A stretch of DNA of 9,816 nucleotides from Mycoplasmatota bacterium (GCA_030641535.1 DAOWHG010000056.1:1-9816), one strand, 5' to 3'. Shown: positions 1 through 6,103, numbered from the stretch's first letter. Notes: a model not told the origin generated them from the letters alone. Translations and numbers: made by a program.

Positions 1-1
1 T

Positions 2-520
2 ATTGCTGGATTTGGTGGACAAGGTGTAATGCTAATGGGACAACTGTTAAGTTACACTGCAACAGCAAAAGATCTTAATACTTTGTGGTTCCCATCATAC
101 GGTCCTGAAACTAGAGGGGGAACAGCAAACTGTAGTATTACTATAAGTGAAACAGCTGTAAATAGTCCTGTAATCTCAGTGCCTGACTCAATTATTATTA
201 TGAATAAACCTTCGCTTGATAAATTTCAACCAAAACTAAAAAAAGGCGGTAATTTATTCTTAAATAGTAGTTTGGTTAAGGATGTTGAATTACGTGAAGA
301 TATTAATGTATATGAAGTTGAAGTGAATGATATTGCAATAGAGCTTGGTAATTTACAAGTAGCAAATATGGTTATGCTTGGATCTTATTTAGAAGTAACA
401 AAACTTTTTGATCCAGAATCAGTTTTAGAAGTTCTTAAAAAGAAATTTACTGGTTCAAAAGCAAAATTAATAGATATAAATAAAAAGGCTTTAGAAAGAG
501 GAAAAAAAGCAGTTTTGTAA
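2..520 (+). CDS. 2-oxoacid:ferredoxin oxidoreductase, gamma subunit (5' partial)
   Basis: The reading frame is open from base 2, so the start lies upstream of the window; the first ATG at 29 is internal. The first residues read IAGFGGQGV, the N-terminal glycine-rich motif of the POR/KOR gamma family (about 180 residues when complete), so only a few codons seem to be missing. A second family motif, WFPSYGPETRGGTANC, follows around residues 29-44 of the visible part. The protein would be one subunit of a cytoplasmic thiamine-diphosphate, iron-sulfur enzyme oxidising a 2-oxo acid plus CoA to acyl-CoA, CO2 and reduced ferredoxin. The alpha and beta subunits are expected upstream. The downstream ptb-buk pair suggests branched-chain 2-oxo acids (VOR type) as substrate, but the sequence alone does not separate VOR from 2-oxoglutarate (KorC) or indolepyruvate enzymes. 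The TAA stop lies inside the Shine-Dalgarno region of ptb, 13 bases before it, so the genes are probably co-transcribed. Confidence 0.9.
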   Translation: MAGFGGQGVMLMGQLLSYTATAKDLNTLWFPSYGPETRGGTANCSITISETAVNSPVISVPDSIIIMNKPSLDKFQPKLKKGGNLFLNSSLVKDVELREDINVYEVEVNDIAIELGNLQVANMVMLGSYLEVTKLFDPESVLEVLKKKFTGSKAKLIDINKKALERGKKAVL

Positions 521-533
521 GGAGCTGAGTATA

Positions 534-1433
534 ATGTTTCGTAACTTCACTCAAGTAGTCGATGATGCGAGAAAACTAGAAACAAAAGACTTGATAGTTG
601 TTTGTCCGGAAAACAGAGCAATTCTTATCGCAATAAATGATGCTCACCAAATGGGTCTTATTAGACCTGTTTTGGTAGGAAATAAGAAGAAGATTCTTAA
701 TTTATTAGAAGAGCTAGGCATACGTAAAGATGGCTATGAGATATATAATGCTGTAGATAAAAGAGATGCTGCATTACTTGGGGTTAAGCTAGTTTCTAAA
801 CAGGAAAATTCTATCTTAGTAAAAGGAATGCTTCATTCAAGTATTTTACTAGAGGAAGTATCTGATAAAGAACATGGACTTACAACAAATAAGCTTTTAT
901 CGCACATTGTAGTTTTAGATATTCCAAACTATCATAAGTTGTTATTTATCACCGATTCTGTAATAAATGTTTTACCTACAGAAGAAGATAAAATTGAAAT
1001 TATTAAGAATACTTATAACTTTGTTAGTAGCTTAGGAATATATAAACCTAAAATCGCATTGATATCTTCAGTTGAAGTAGTTGATAAAAACATTCCATCA
1101 ACTGTAGAGGCAGCAAATATTACAGCTAGATTAAAAGACAATGATGAATATTATATTGGTGGACCATTCTCAATTGATATAGCTATCAATTATGAATCGG
1201 CTAAAACTAAGAGTATTAATCATGTCGTAGCAGGAGATGCTGATGTATTAGTATTTCCAAATATAGAATCAGGTAATACCTTTTACAAATCGACTACTTT
1301 CTTAGCTAATTCAATCCCAGCTGGGCTGGTACTTGGAGCTTCAAACCCTATCGTTTTAACTAGTAGATCAGATTCATACAAATCAAAACTATATTCAATA
1401 GCTTTAGCTGTTGTGAGCACAGATTTATCATGA
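534..1433 (+). CDS. ptb: Phosphate butyryltransferase (phosphate acyltransferase)
   Basis: This 299-residue protein matches the usual length of Ptb (about 300) and the PTA/PTB fold. It converts butyryl-CoA or a branched acyl-CoA plus phosphate to acyl phosphate and CoA in the cytoplasm. The N-terminal half has the family pattern IVVCPENRAILIAINDA near residues 21-37. The C-terminal half carries GGPFSIDIAIN near 209-219, ADVLVFPNIESGNTFYK near 236-252 and a closing segment GLVLGASNPIVLTSRSDS, all typical of this family. The ATG at 534 is preceded by TAAGGAG (518-524), which overlaps the stop of the oxidoreductase gene. It ends in TGA, the only UGA stop among the genes here, and that stop overlaps the ATG of buk. 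Pairing with buk favours Ptb over phosphate acetyltransferase. The acyl chain preference cannot be read from sequence, but the adjacent oxoacid oxidoreductase points to branched-chain acyl-CoA. Confidence 0.93.
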   Translation: MFRNFTQVVDDARKLETKDLIVVCPENRAILIAINDAHQMGLIRPVLVGNKKKILNLLEELGIRKDGYEIYNAVDKRDAALLGVKLVSKQENSILVKGMLHSSILLEEVSDKEHGLTTNKLLSHIVVLDIPNYHKLLFITDSVINVLPTEEDKIEIIKNTYNFVSSLGIYKPKIALISSVEVVDKNIPSTVEAANITARLKDNDEYYIGGPFSIDIAINYESAKTKSINHVVAGDADVLVFPNIESGNTFYKSTTFLANSIPAGLVLGASNPIVLTSRSDSYKSKLYSIALAVVSTDLS

Positions 1434-2494
1434 AAATATTAGTAATAAATCCTGGATCAACATCAACTAAAGTTGCAGTATTTGAGAATTTAGATTTATT
1501 AGTCAAAAAAACGATAAGACATACAGCAAAATCGTTAAAGAAATTTAATGATTTGATTGATCAAATTGATATGAGAAAGAAAGTAGTAATTGATTTTTTA
1601 ATAAAGAATAATATTGAGTTAAGTGAAATTGAAGGATTCATTGGTCGTGGAGGATTAATGAAACCTGTTAAAAGTGGAATATATGAAGTAAACGATCAAA
1701 TGAAAAAAGATTTAGGAAGTAATAAATATGGTGAACATGCAAGCAACTTAGGAGGATTAATAGTTGCTGAGTTAGCAACAAGTGTAAATAAAAAAGCATA
1801 TATTGCAGACCCTGTTGTAGTTGATGAGATGAGTAGTGTTGCAAAAATTTCTGGGCTTAACGGTATTAGTAGAAGACCGCTATGGCATGCACTAAATCAA
1901 AAAGCTGTTGCTAAGAAATATGCAGAAAAACTTGGTTTCAATTACGAAGACATGAATCTTATTGTTGCCCACCTTGGAGGAGGAATAAGTGTTGGTCTTC
2001 ATAAAAGAGGAAGAGTAACAGATGTTAATAATGCACTTGATGGGGACGGTCCATTTAGTCCCGAACGTACTGGTGGTTTACCAGTTGCAGCGGTTTATGA
2101 ACTAGCTTATTCAGGTCAATATACAGAAGAGCAACTAAGAAAACTTAATCATGGATTTGGTGGATTAGTGTCTTACTTAAATACAAATGATGCTGAAAAA
2201 GTAGCTGACATGATTAATGAAGGACAAGTTTTTGCAAAAAGGGTAATGAAAGCAATGGTTTACCAAATTGCTAAAGAGATTGGTTCTTTATATGCAGTTA
2301 CTCGTGGTAATTTAGACGCTATTATTATCACTGGAGGACTAGCCTATAATCAGGCAGTACTGCAACCTTTGCTTGAATATATTGATCACTTAGGAGAAAT
2401 AGTTGTATACCCTGGAGAAGATGAACTAGAAGCGCTAGCTTACAACATGTATAAATTATTAATAAATAATATAGACTTAAGAAGCTATAAATAG
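1430..2494 (+). CDS. buk: Butyrate kinase
   Basis: This 354-residue protein belongs to the acetate/butyrate kinase (ASKHA) family; butyrate kinases are about 355 residues and acetate kinases near 400. It makes ATP and a carboxylate from acyl phosphate, the energy-yielding end of this pathway. The N-terminal phosphate loop is INPGSTSTK (residues 6-14). HASNLGG (101-107), HLGGGISVG (179-187) and DGDGPFSPERTGG (202-214) are characteristic of butyrate kinase, and ITGGLAYN near the C-terminus is the second adenosine-binding loop. The ATG overlaps the ptb stop as ATGA, and no good Shine-Dalgarno lies before it, so translation is probably coupled to ptb. A branched-chain carboxylate kinase role is equally possible given the upstream oxidoreductase. 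It ends in TAG. Confidence 0.95.
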   Translation: MKILVINPGSTSTKVAVFENLDLLVKKTIRHTAKSLKKFNDLIDQIDMRKKVVIDFLIKNNIELSEIEGFIGRGGLMKPVKSGIYEVNDQMKKDLGSNKYGEHASNLGGLIVAELATSVNKKAYIADPVVVDEMSSVAKISGLNGISRRPLWHALNQKAVAKKYAEKLGFNYEDMNLIVAHLGGGISVGLHKRGRVTDVNNALDGDGPFSPERTGGLPVAAVYELAYSGQYTEEQLRKLNHGFGGLVSYLNTNDAEKVADMINEGQVFAKRVMKAMVYQIAKEIGSLYAVTRGNLDAIIITGGLAYNQAVLQPLLEYIDHLGEIVVYPGEDELEALAYNMYKLLINNIDLRSYK

Positions 2495-2591
2495 TAAAAT
2501 TAAAATGAGATATCTAAAAAGACATCCCATTTTAATGTCTTAGGAATAATATAATGATATCGATTTTTAGATAAAAAAGGAGGAACAACAC
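2495..2591 (+). promoter_or_regulatory. Possible structured mRNA leader with competing helices
   Basis: The gap between buk and the membrane protein can fold in several ways. Hairpin A pairs 2499-2507 with 2528-2536 (nine perfect pairs) and continues inward to 2514/2521 with two A-C mismatches. Hairpin B pairs AAGACAT (2519-2525) with ATGTCTT (2535-2541) and excludes A. Helix C pairs TATCTAAAAA (2511-2520) with TTTTTAGATA (2564-2573), ten perfect pairs ending a few bases before the AAGGAGGA ribosome site. A fourth option pairs the palindromes GATATC at 2509-2514 and 2556-2561, just before TTTTT. A bare TATAAT sits at 2550-2555 without a recognisable -35. This could be a buk terminator, an attenuator or a regulatory leader. 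No known riboswitch class was recognised. Confidence 0.35.
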
Positions 2592-4109
2592 GTGGTAGGA
2601 TTAGAAATACTGAATCATTTTTGGCTTACATTGGTATTGTTGTTAGCTGTAATATTAATATCAAGAGCTTTAGTAGCAGGAACTAAGTATTCACCAATAC
2701 TAATTATCGTAGTATTTGGATTAACGCTTGGACTGGTACTTGAAGTAAGTAATATTGGAACACCAGGATTACCTGAATTTCCAATAATTAATTTAACATC
2801 AGGAGTTACAGTAACAGCCTTAATAGTAACATTCTTTGTAGGTGGACAGAAACTTAGAAATACTTTTTTCCGTCCTAAATTACCTAAAAGTGATGATGTC
2901 GTATTAAATGAAAAAGAAGTAATCTTAGGAACAAAAGGAACACAATTTGTATTTATCGTAAGAGCATTCTTTATTCTTCTTGGAATTGAAGGATTAAAAA
3001 GAATTATCTTAGGACAAACAGAAGGAGAATTAGGGACGTTTTATCCTTTAATTGCTTTCTTAGGAATTGCAGGATCAATCATCCTTATTGATAATAAAGC
3101 AATAATTGATGATAAGAGAAAGTATTTAGGTAGAGGATTTGTTGAAATCATAATGATATTAACTGTACTTATTCTTTCTTATTACATTGCATTATGGATT
3201 AAAGACTTTATTGCTTTACCACAAATTTTCTTTGCAATGTTAGTTAGTAGTGGACTTGGAATGTATTTTTCCAATTGGAGACCAGGACCTACAATGAGAT
3301 CGTTGTTATTTGGTGGTATTCCGACAGTATTAGCAGCAGTGTTTATAATAGGTGGATCAAGATTAATGGATGCATTCTTACTTGATGATATGCTTCAAGT
3401 AATGGCATTTGGATTCTTTGGACAACTATTTTGGATGTTTGTTGGTATAGCTTTATTAGTATTTATTGGTAAATCTAATAAAGTAGGAATATTAGCTCCA
3501 GGTATGGCAGGATCATTATCGCATTCAGGACTTACAGGAGCTTGTACTGCAGGAGATTTAGGTGAAGTTGCTAAAGAACGTGCACCTGTTATGATTAATA
3601 TTCCATTCTTTGGACATTTATTTGTTTTCACTATCTTAGCAGCTAGTGCAACCAGGGGAGAGTTATATGTAATACCTGGATTAATAGTTGTATTAGTTGG
3701 AGTTGTATTAACTTATTGGGCTTTGAAAACTTTAAAAGAAGCAAGAAATGAAGAAAGTAAAGAAATAAAAGGTTTAATTTTATTCTCGCTTGGATGGCAG
3801 TTAGTAGCTGTGTTTGGTGGGTTCATCATGTTACATTATGCAGGACTTAGTTTAGAAAACGCTGCAATGGCAAATAGTTCAGCAATTTCTCACTTTGGAT
3901 TATTTGCATCTATTCAAGGCGGAATGTTTGGAGCTGAATCTGCTGCATTAATCTCATTTGTATTCGCTATGCCTTTCTTAATTCACCCAGTTGTATTTGG
4001 AATGTTTGGAAAAGCTATGTCAAATGAAGGTGAAATGCCTAAAAAGATTGTTGCTACACTTGCAATTTTAGGAATAATTGGAGTTTTCTTTACATTAGTA
4101 TTCTTATAA
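2592..4109 (+). CDS. Polytopic membrane protein of unknown function, possible carboxylate transporter
   Basis: I do not recognise the family. The 505-residue product is very hydrophobic, with about 13-14 likely membrane segments, roughly at 10-29, 33-52, 68-85, 117-133, 150-166, 182-202, 210-226, 237-255, 270-292, 334-352, 358-378, 394-414, 447-472 and 486-505. The charged loop at about 86-112 contains FFRPKLPKSDD. Residues 300-330 form a Gly/Ser/Thr-rich, weakly hydrophobic stretch with APGMAGSLSHSGLTGACT, which looks like a re-entrant or substrate-binding loop. A second polar stretch, NSSAISHFGLFASIQGG, lies near 428-444. No signal peptide or soluble domain is apparent. The start is GTG at 2592, well placed after AAGGAGGA (2577-2584). 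Position directly after ptb-buk suggests import of an amino acid or oxo acid, or export of the fermentation acid, but this is inference from context. It is longer than GltS-type glutamate symporters (about 400 residues) and lacks motifs I could match to them. Confidence 0.85.
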   Translation: MVGLEILNHFWLTLVLLLAVILISRALVAGTKYSPILIIVVFGLTLGLVLEVSNIGTPGLPEFPIINLTSGVTVTALIVTFFVGGQKLRNTFFRPKLPKSDDVVLNEKEVILGTKGTQFVFIVRAFFILLGIEGLKRIILGQTEGELGTFYPLIAFLGIAGSIILIDNKAIIDDKRKYLGRGFVEIIMILTVLILSYYIALWIKDFIALPQIFFAMLVSSGLGMYFSNWRPGPTMRSLLFGGIPTVLAAVFIIGGSRLMDAFLLDDMLQVMAFGFFGQLFWMFVGIALLVFIGKSNKVGILAPGMAGSLSHSGLTGACTAGDLGEVAKERAPVMINIPFFGHLFVFTILAASATRGELYVIPGLIVVLVGVVLTYWALKTLKEARNEESKEIKGLILFSLGWQLVAVFGGFIMLHYAGLSLENAAMANSSAISHFGLFASIQGGMFGAESAALISFVFAMPFLIHPVVFGMFGKAMSNEGEMPKKIVATLAILGIIGVFFTLVFL

Positions 4110-4122
4110 AAAAATACATTAT

Positions 4123-4160
4123 AAAAAAAACAAAGACCTTAACAAGTCTTTGTTTTATTT
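4123..4160. terminator. Bidirectional intrinsic terminator
   Basis: AAAACAAAGAC (4127-4137) pairs perfectly with GTCTTTGTTTT (4146-4156) around an eight-base loop. An A-run lies on the left and a T-rich tract on the right, so the hairpin can stop transcripts from both directions. It sits between the converging ends of the membrane protein gene (stop at 4109) and the minus-strand gene (stop at 4164). Confidence 0.88.
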
Positions 4161-4163
4161 ATT

Positions 4164-4358
4164 TTATTGTAATATGTTTTTGTCATTGATAACAAAATAG
4201 ATAATTAGTCCTAAAATGTTTGTAAATAACAGTAGTACTATCCAAAATATTTTTGAGTTGTTATTGATGCTTTGATCTTTTAGGATGCTAAGTATAATGA
4301 AAATTTCAATTATAAAAAAAAATAATGGGATAAAAGCTAAAATTAATAATCCATCCAT
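4164..4358 (-). CDS. Small PLDc_N-like two-helix membrane protein
   Basis: The 64-residue product has two hydrophobic helices, about residues 3-25 and 37-57, joined by a polar loop ILKDQSINNNSK. The second part, FWIVLLLFTNILGLIIYFVI, resembles the PLDc_N domain (the membrane anchor found at the N-terminus of cardiolipin synthases and as stand-alone small proteins), in which a Trp, a Pro or similar breaker, a Gly and a Tyr are spaced this way. The catalytic HKD part of cardiolipin synthase is absent, so no enzymatic role is proposed. The ATG is preceded by AAAGGGGGAA (4365-4374, minus strand), a strong ribosome site, and by an extended -10 promoter, which argues that this short frame is a real gene. 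It is monocistronic and ends at a shared terminator. Its function is unknown. Confidence 0.75.
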   Translation of the reverse strand: MDGLLILAFIPLFFFIIEIFIILSILKDQSINNNSKIFWIVLLLFTNILGLIIYFVINDKNILQ

Positions 4359-4379
4359 AGTGTATTCCCCCTTTATTGA

Positions 4380-4388
4380 ATTATATCA
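4380..4388 (-). promoter_or_regulatory. Extended -10 promoter for the small membrane protein
   Basis: On the minus strand this reads TGATATAAT, a perfect extended -10. No good -35 is seen at 16-18 bases upstream. The expected start of transcription, near 4373, falls at the Shine-Dalgarno, giving a leader of about 15 bases. Confidence 0.65.
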
Positions 4389-4403
4389 TAAAGATAATTA
4401 ATA

Positions 4404-4412
4404 TGCTATAAT
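4404..4412 (+). promoter_or_regulatory. Extended -10 promoter for the exonuclease gene
   Basis: The sequence TGCTATAAT is a perfect extended -10, with no recognisable -35. Transcription would start near 4419, at the AGAGGTG ribosome site (4418-4424), leaving only about 11 leader bases before the ATG at 4430. Its -35 region overlaps the -10 of the divergent promoter. Confidence 0.7.
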
Positions 4413-4429
4413 ATTTGAGAGGTGAAACT

Positions 4430-4936
4430 ATGGAATATGTTGTATTTGATATTGAAACTACTGGGCTAGATACTCTGAATGACAGAATTGTTGAACTTGG
4501 TGCTGTGAGAGTAAAAGATAACGAAGTAATCGGTGAGTTTAACAAGTTAATAAATCCTGGAATACTAATTCCATTTGAAGTAACTAGTATTAACGGTATA
4601 ACTAATGAGATGGTCGAAAATGAAGATTATCCAGGGGTTGTATTGTCTGAATTTAGTAAATTTATAGATGGCGTAGACTTTTTAGTTGGTCACAACGCAA
4701 TCAGATTTGATTATCCATTTTTAAAGAGTGAATTTAAAAGAAATTTTGTTAAGAGTAAGGATTATGACGTGAAGGACACTGTAAGAATTGCTAGGATAAA
4801 ACTTAGAAGACAACTTAGGAGTTATACATTGAAAAGTCTTACTGAATATTATGGAATTATTAATAGAGAGGCACATCGAGCTTTGAGTGATGTTTATGCA
4901 ACATACGAGCTATATGAAAAATTAAAACAAGAATAA
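4430..4936 (+). CDS. DnaQ/PolC-type 3'-5' exonuclease (DEDDh family)
   Basis: This 168-residue stand-alone exonuclease domain carries all three Exo motifs. Exo I is VFDIETTGL with D7 and E9, Exo II is VGHNAIRFDYPF with D94, and Exo III is HRALSDVYATYE with H149 and D154. These are the four acidic metal ligands and the catalytic histidine of the DEDDh group. The sequence resembles the exonuclease insert of PolC and the N-terminal domain of DinG more than a full polymerase subunit; no polymerase or helicase part follows. It should degrade single-stranded DNA or RNA 3' to 5', in proofreading, repair or nucleic acid turnover. A TTG at 4415 is in frame, but AGAGGTG at 4418-4424 is correctly spaced only for the ATG at 4430. 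It has its own extended -10 promoter and terminator and occupies the place where comFA often lies in related genomes. The exact substrate is not known. Confidence 0.9.
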   Translation: MEYVVFDIETTGLDTLNDRIVELGAVRVKDNEVIGEFNKLINPGILIPFEVTSINGITNEMVENEDYPGVVLSEFSKFIDGVDFLVGHNAIRFDYPFLKSEFKRNFVKSKDYDVKDTVRIARIKLRRQLRSYTLKSLTEYYGIINREAHRALSDVYATYELYEKLKQE

Positions 4937-4979
4937 AAAAAAGCACTTCATAAGTATAATATTTATGAGGTGTTTTTTT
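4937..4979 (+). terminator. Intrinsic terminator whose 3' arm contains the next gene's ribosome site
   Basis: Bases 4937-4953 pair with 4963-4979 (17 pairs, two of them G-U) around a nine-base loop, with an A-run on the 5' side and seven T at the end. The stem starts right after the exonuclease TAA. The 3' arm includes GAGGTG (4967-4972), the Shine-Dalgarno of the gene starting at 4980, so read-through RNA would hide that site. Confidence 0.82.
4955..4960 (+). promoter_or_regulatory. Possible -10 element in the terminator loop
   Basis: A perfect TATAAT lies in the hairpin loop. Transcription from it would begin near 4967, at the Shine-Dalgarno, and would exclude the 5' arm of the hairpin. 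There is no TGn extension, and no -35 is recognisable around 4932-4937, which is only A-rich. Confidence 0.3.
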
Positions 4980-5387
4980 ATGAAAATTTGCAAAATATGT
5001 AATGAAGATTTATACAAAGATATCAGTTTTGAAAATATATTCAAAATGAACTATACTGTTCATGCTAGTTGCATCAATAATCTAGTGTTTAACAATGACA
5101 GACTAGTAATTCCAATCAATAATAATCTAATCTATTATGATTACGTATTTAATGAGTTAAATCAGAACTATAATACCGAATATTTAGAGATGAAATACAT
5201 GAACAAATTATTAATGAATAACATTAGAAAAAGTGATTGGTCAATTATTATATTTTATGAAAGCGGATTATTTGATACATTTAAAGGCGTTGACTTGCTG
5301 ATTTTATTTTCATTATCAAACTCACCATTTTTAATTGTTTCGTTGATTTTTCATGATTTTTCTAAGATATTTAATGAGAAAATGTAA
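4980..5387 (+). CDS. Short ComFC-like zinc-finger protein lacking the phosphoribosyltransferase domain
   Basis: The 135-residue product begins MKICKICNEDLYKDISFENIF and continues to HASCINNL, giving C4-x2-C7 and H28-x2-C31, a probable zinc site. This layout resembles the N-terminus of ComFC/ComF proteins (CxxC, then an aromatic-rich segment and a second Cys pair). ComFC is normally 220-240 residues and continues with a phosphoribosyltransferase domain having a PRPP-binding loop and an RGFNQ-like segment. Neither is found here, nor in the other two forward frames across the last 100 bases, so a simple frameshift does not explain the loss. The middle part (IYYDYVFNELNQNYN) is reminiscent of the ComFC linker. 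Location just before hpf-secA-prfB is the usual comFC position. The start is taken at 4980 rather than the in-frame ATG at 4965, because GAGGTG at 4967-4972 serves the former. It is either a decayed comFC or a reduced paralogue; a role in DNA uptake is not supported. Confidence 0.6.
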   Translation: MKICKICNEDLYKDISFENIFKMNYTVHASCINNLVFNNDRLVIPINNNLIYYDYVFNELNQNYNTEYLEMKYMNKLLMNNIRKSDWSIIIFYESGLFDTFKGVDLLILFSLSNSPFLIVSLIFHDFSKIFNEKM

Positions 5388-5408
5388 GAATTTACATTTG
5401 TATTTTCT
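5380..5408 (+). terminator. Weak AU-rich terminator after the ComFC-like gene
   Basis: AAATGTAA (5380-5387) pairs perfectly with TTACATTT (5392-5399) around the loop GAAT, followed by GTATTTTCT. The stem includes the stop codon of the ComFC-like gene. The stem is almost all A-T, so it may terminate poorly. Confidence 0.45.
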
Positions 5409-5427
5409 AATAATATTCCTAAAAATG

Positions 5428-5436
5428 TGGTATAAT
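5428..5436 (+). promoter_or_regulatory. Extended -10 promoter for hpf
   Basis: The sequence TGGTATAAT is a full extended -10, with no recognisable -35 at the usual distance. It predicts a start near 5443 and a leader of about 28 bases holding AAGGGAGA (5456-5463). No sigma-B or sigma-H type sequence was recognised, although hpf is under such control in Bacillus. Confidence 0.72.
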
Positions 5437-5470
5437 ATATGTATCAAATAAATTTAAGGGAGATGATTTA

Positions 5471-6007
5471 ATGAAAGTACAAGTTCGTGGAAAAAACGGA
5501 TTTGAGGTAACTGATGCGATTGAAGCTTACGCTGGTGATAAGCTAATTAAAGTTGAGAGATACTTTAAAGAAGAATTAGATGCATTTGTTGTCTGTAAAA
5601 TCTACAAAGATCATCATAAAGTTGAAGTTACTATTCCTACTAAATATTATACGATGCGCGCAGAAGTTAGTAACGATGACATGTATGCAGCTATTGATCT
5701 TGCTATTGACAAACTTGAATCCCAAATTAGAAAGAACAAAACAAAAATTACAAGAAGTCTTCAAAAGAAAGATGGTGTAAGCGAGTTATTTATTGATAAT
5801 TTAGATTTAGAAGCTCTTGAAAGAGAATTAATTGCTCCAGTTAAAAAGAAGAGCATTGTTCTTGATCATATGAGTATTGATGAAGCTATTACAGCAATGG
5901 AGATGCTTGGACACGATTTCTTCATTTTCAAAGATGAAAAGACAGATAAAGTGAATATCACTTACCTCCGTAACGATGGAAAATATGGAGTAATTGAAAC
6001 AGAATAA
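5471..6007 (+). CDS. hpf: Ribosome hibernation promoting factor, long form
   Basis: The 178-residue protein has the two-domain layout of long HPF. The N-terminal S30AE domain (about 1-100) starts MKVQVRGKNGFEVTDAIEAY and binds the decoding region of the 30S subunit. After a lysine-rich linker, the C-terminal domain (about 122-178) carries DEAITAMEMLGHDFFIFKDE and ends YLRNDGKYGVIE, the dimerisation module that joins two 70S ribosomes into inactive 100S particles. It acts in the cytoplasm in slow growth or stress. The length is normal (long HPFs are about 180-190 residues), while short HPF or YfiA are near 100. The ATG at 5471 follows AAGGGAGA by seven bases. It is a single-gene unit with its own promoter and a strong terminator, directly upstream of secA as in many Bacillota. 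Confidence 0.96.
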   Translation: MKVQVRGKNGFEVTDAIEAYAGDKLIKVERYFKEELDAFVVCKIYKDHHKVEVTIPTKYYTMRAEVSNDDMYAAIDLAIDKLESQIRKNKTKITRSLQKKDGVSELFIDNLDLEALERELIAPVKKKSIVLDHMSIDEAITAMEMLGHDFFIFKDEKTDKVNITYLRNDGKYGVIETE

Positions 6008-6010
6008 TTT

Positions 6011-6037
6011 AAAATGCGCTTATGGCGCATTTTTTTT
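6011..6037 (+). terminator. Intrinsic terminator of hpf
   Basis: AAAATGCGC (6011-6019) pairs perfectly with GCGCATTTT (6025-6033) around the loop TTATG, within a run of eight T (6030-6037). It lies four bases after the hpf stop and separates hpf from secA. Confidence 0.93.
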
Positions 6038-6073
6038 AGCATATTATGATAATATATATATAACTAAAATTAA

Positions 6074-6103
6074 TTGTATAATAAAGTTAATTTATGATAT
6101 GAT
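6074..6103 (+). promoter_or_regulatory. Probable secA promoter
   Basis: TGATATGAT (6095-6103) is an extended -10 with one mismatch in TATAAT. A weak -35, TTGTAT (6074-6079), lies 18 bases before it. The expected start near 6110 gives a leader of about 21 bases with AAAGAGGTG at 6116-6124. The region is very AT-rich, so other -10-like sequences occur, for example TATAAT at 6077-6082. Confidence 0.5.

Noticed and set aside
2499..2541. Standard terminator after buk
   Set aside because: Neither hairpin in this stretch is followed directly by a T-run on the plus strand (GTCTTAGG and AGGAATAA follow), so it is reported as a possible leader structure instead.
3395..3631. Minus-strand open frame of 78 codons inside the membrane protein gene
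   Set aside because: It lies wholly within a well-supported coding region, has no recognisable ribosome site or family, and its composition is that of an antisense shadow.
2592..4109. Assignment of the membrane protein as a GltS-type sodium/glutamate symporter
   Set aside because: Size and segment number differ, and I could not match its glycine-rich loop to GltS motifs from memory, so the function is left open.
4164..4358. Cardiolipin synthase fragment
   Set aside because: Only the membrane-anchor-like part exists, with its own start, promoter and terminator; no HKD remnant is present nearby, so it looks like a complete small gene rather than a broken one.
5576..5780. Open frames on both strands inside hpf
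   Set aside because: They lie within the well-supported hpf coding sequence and show no start signals or known domains.
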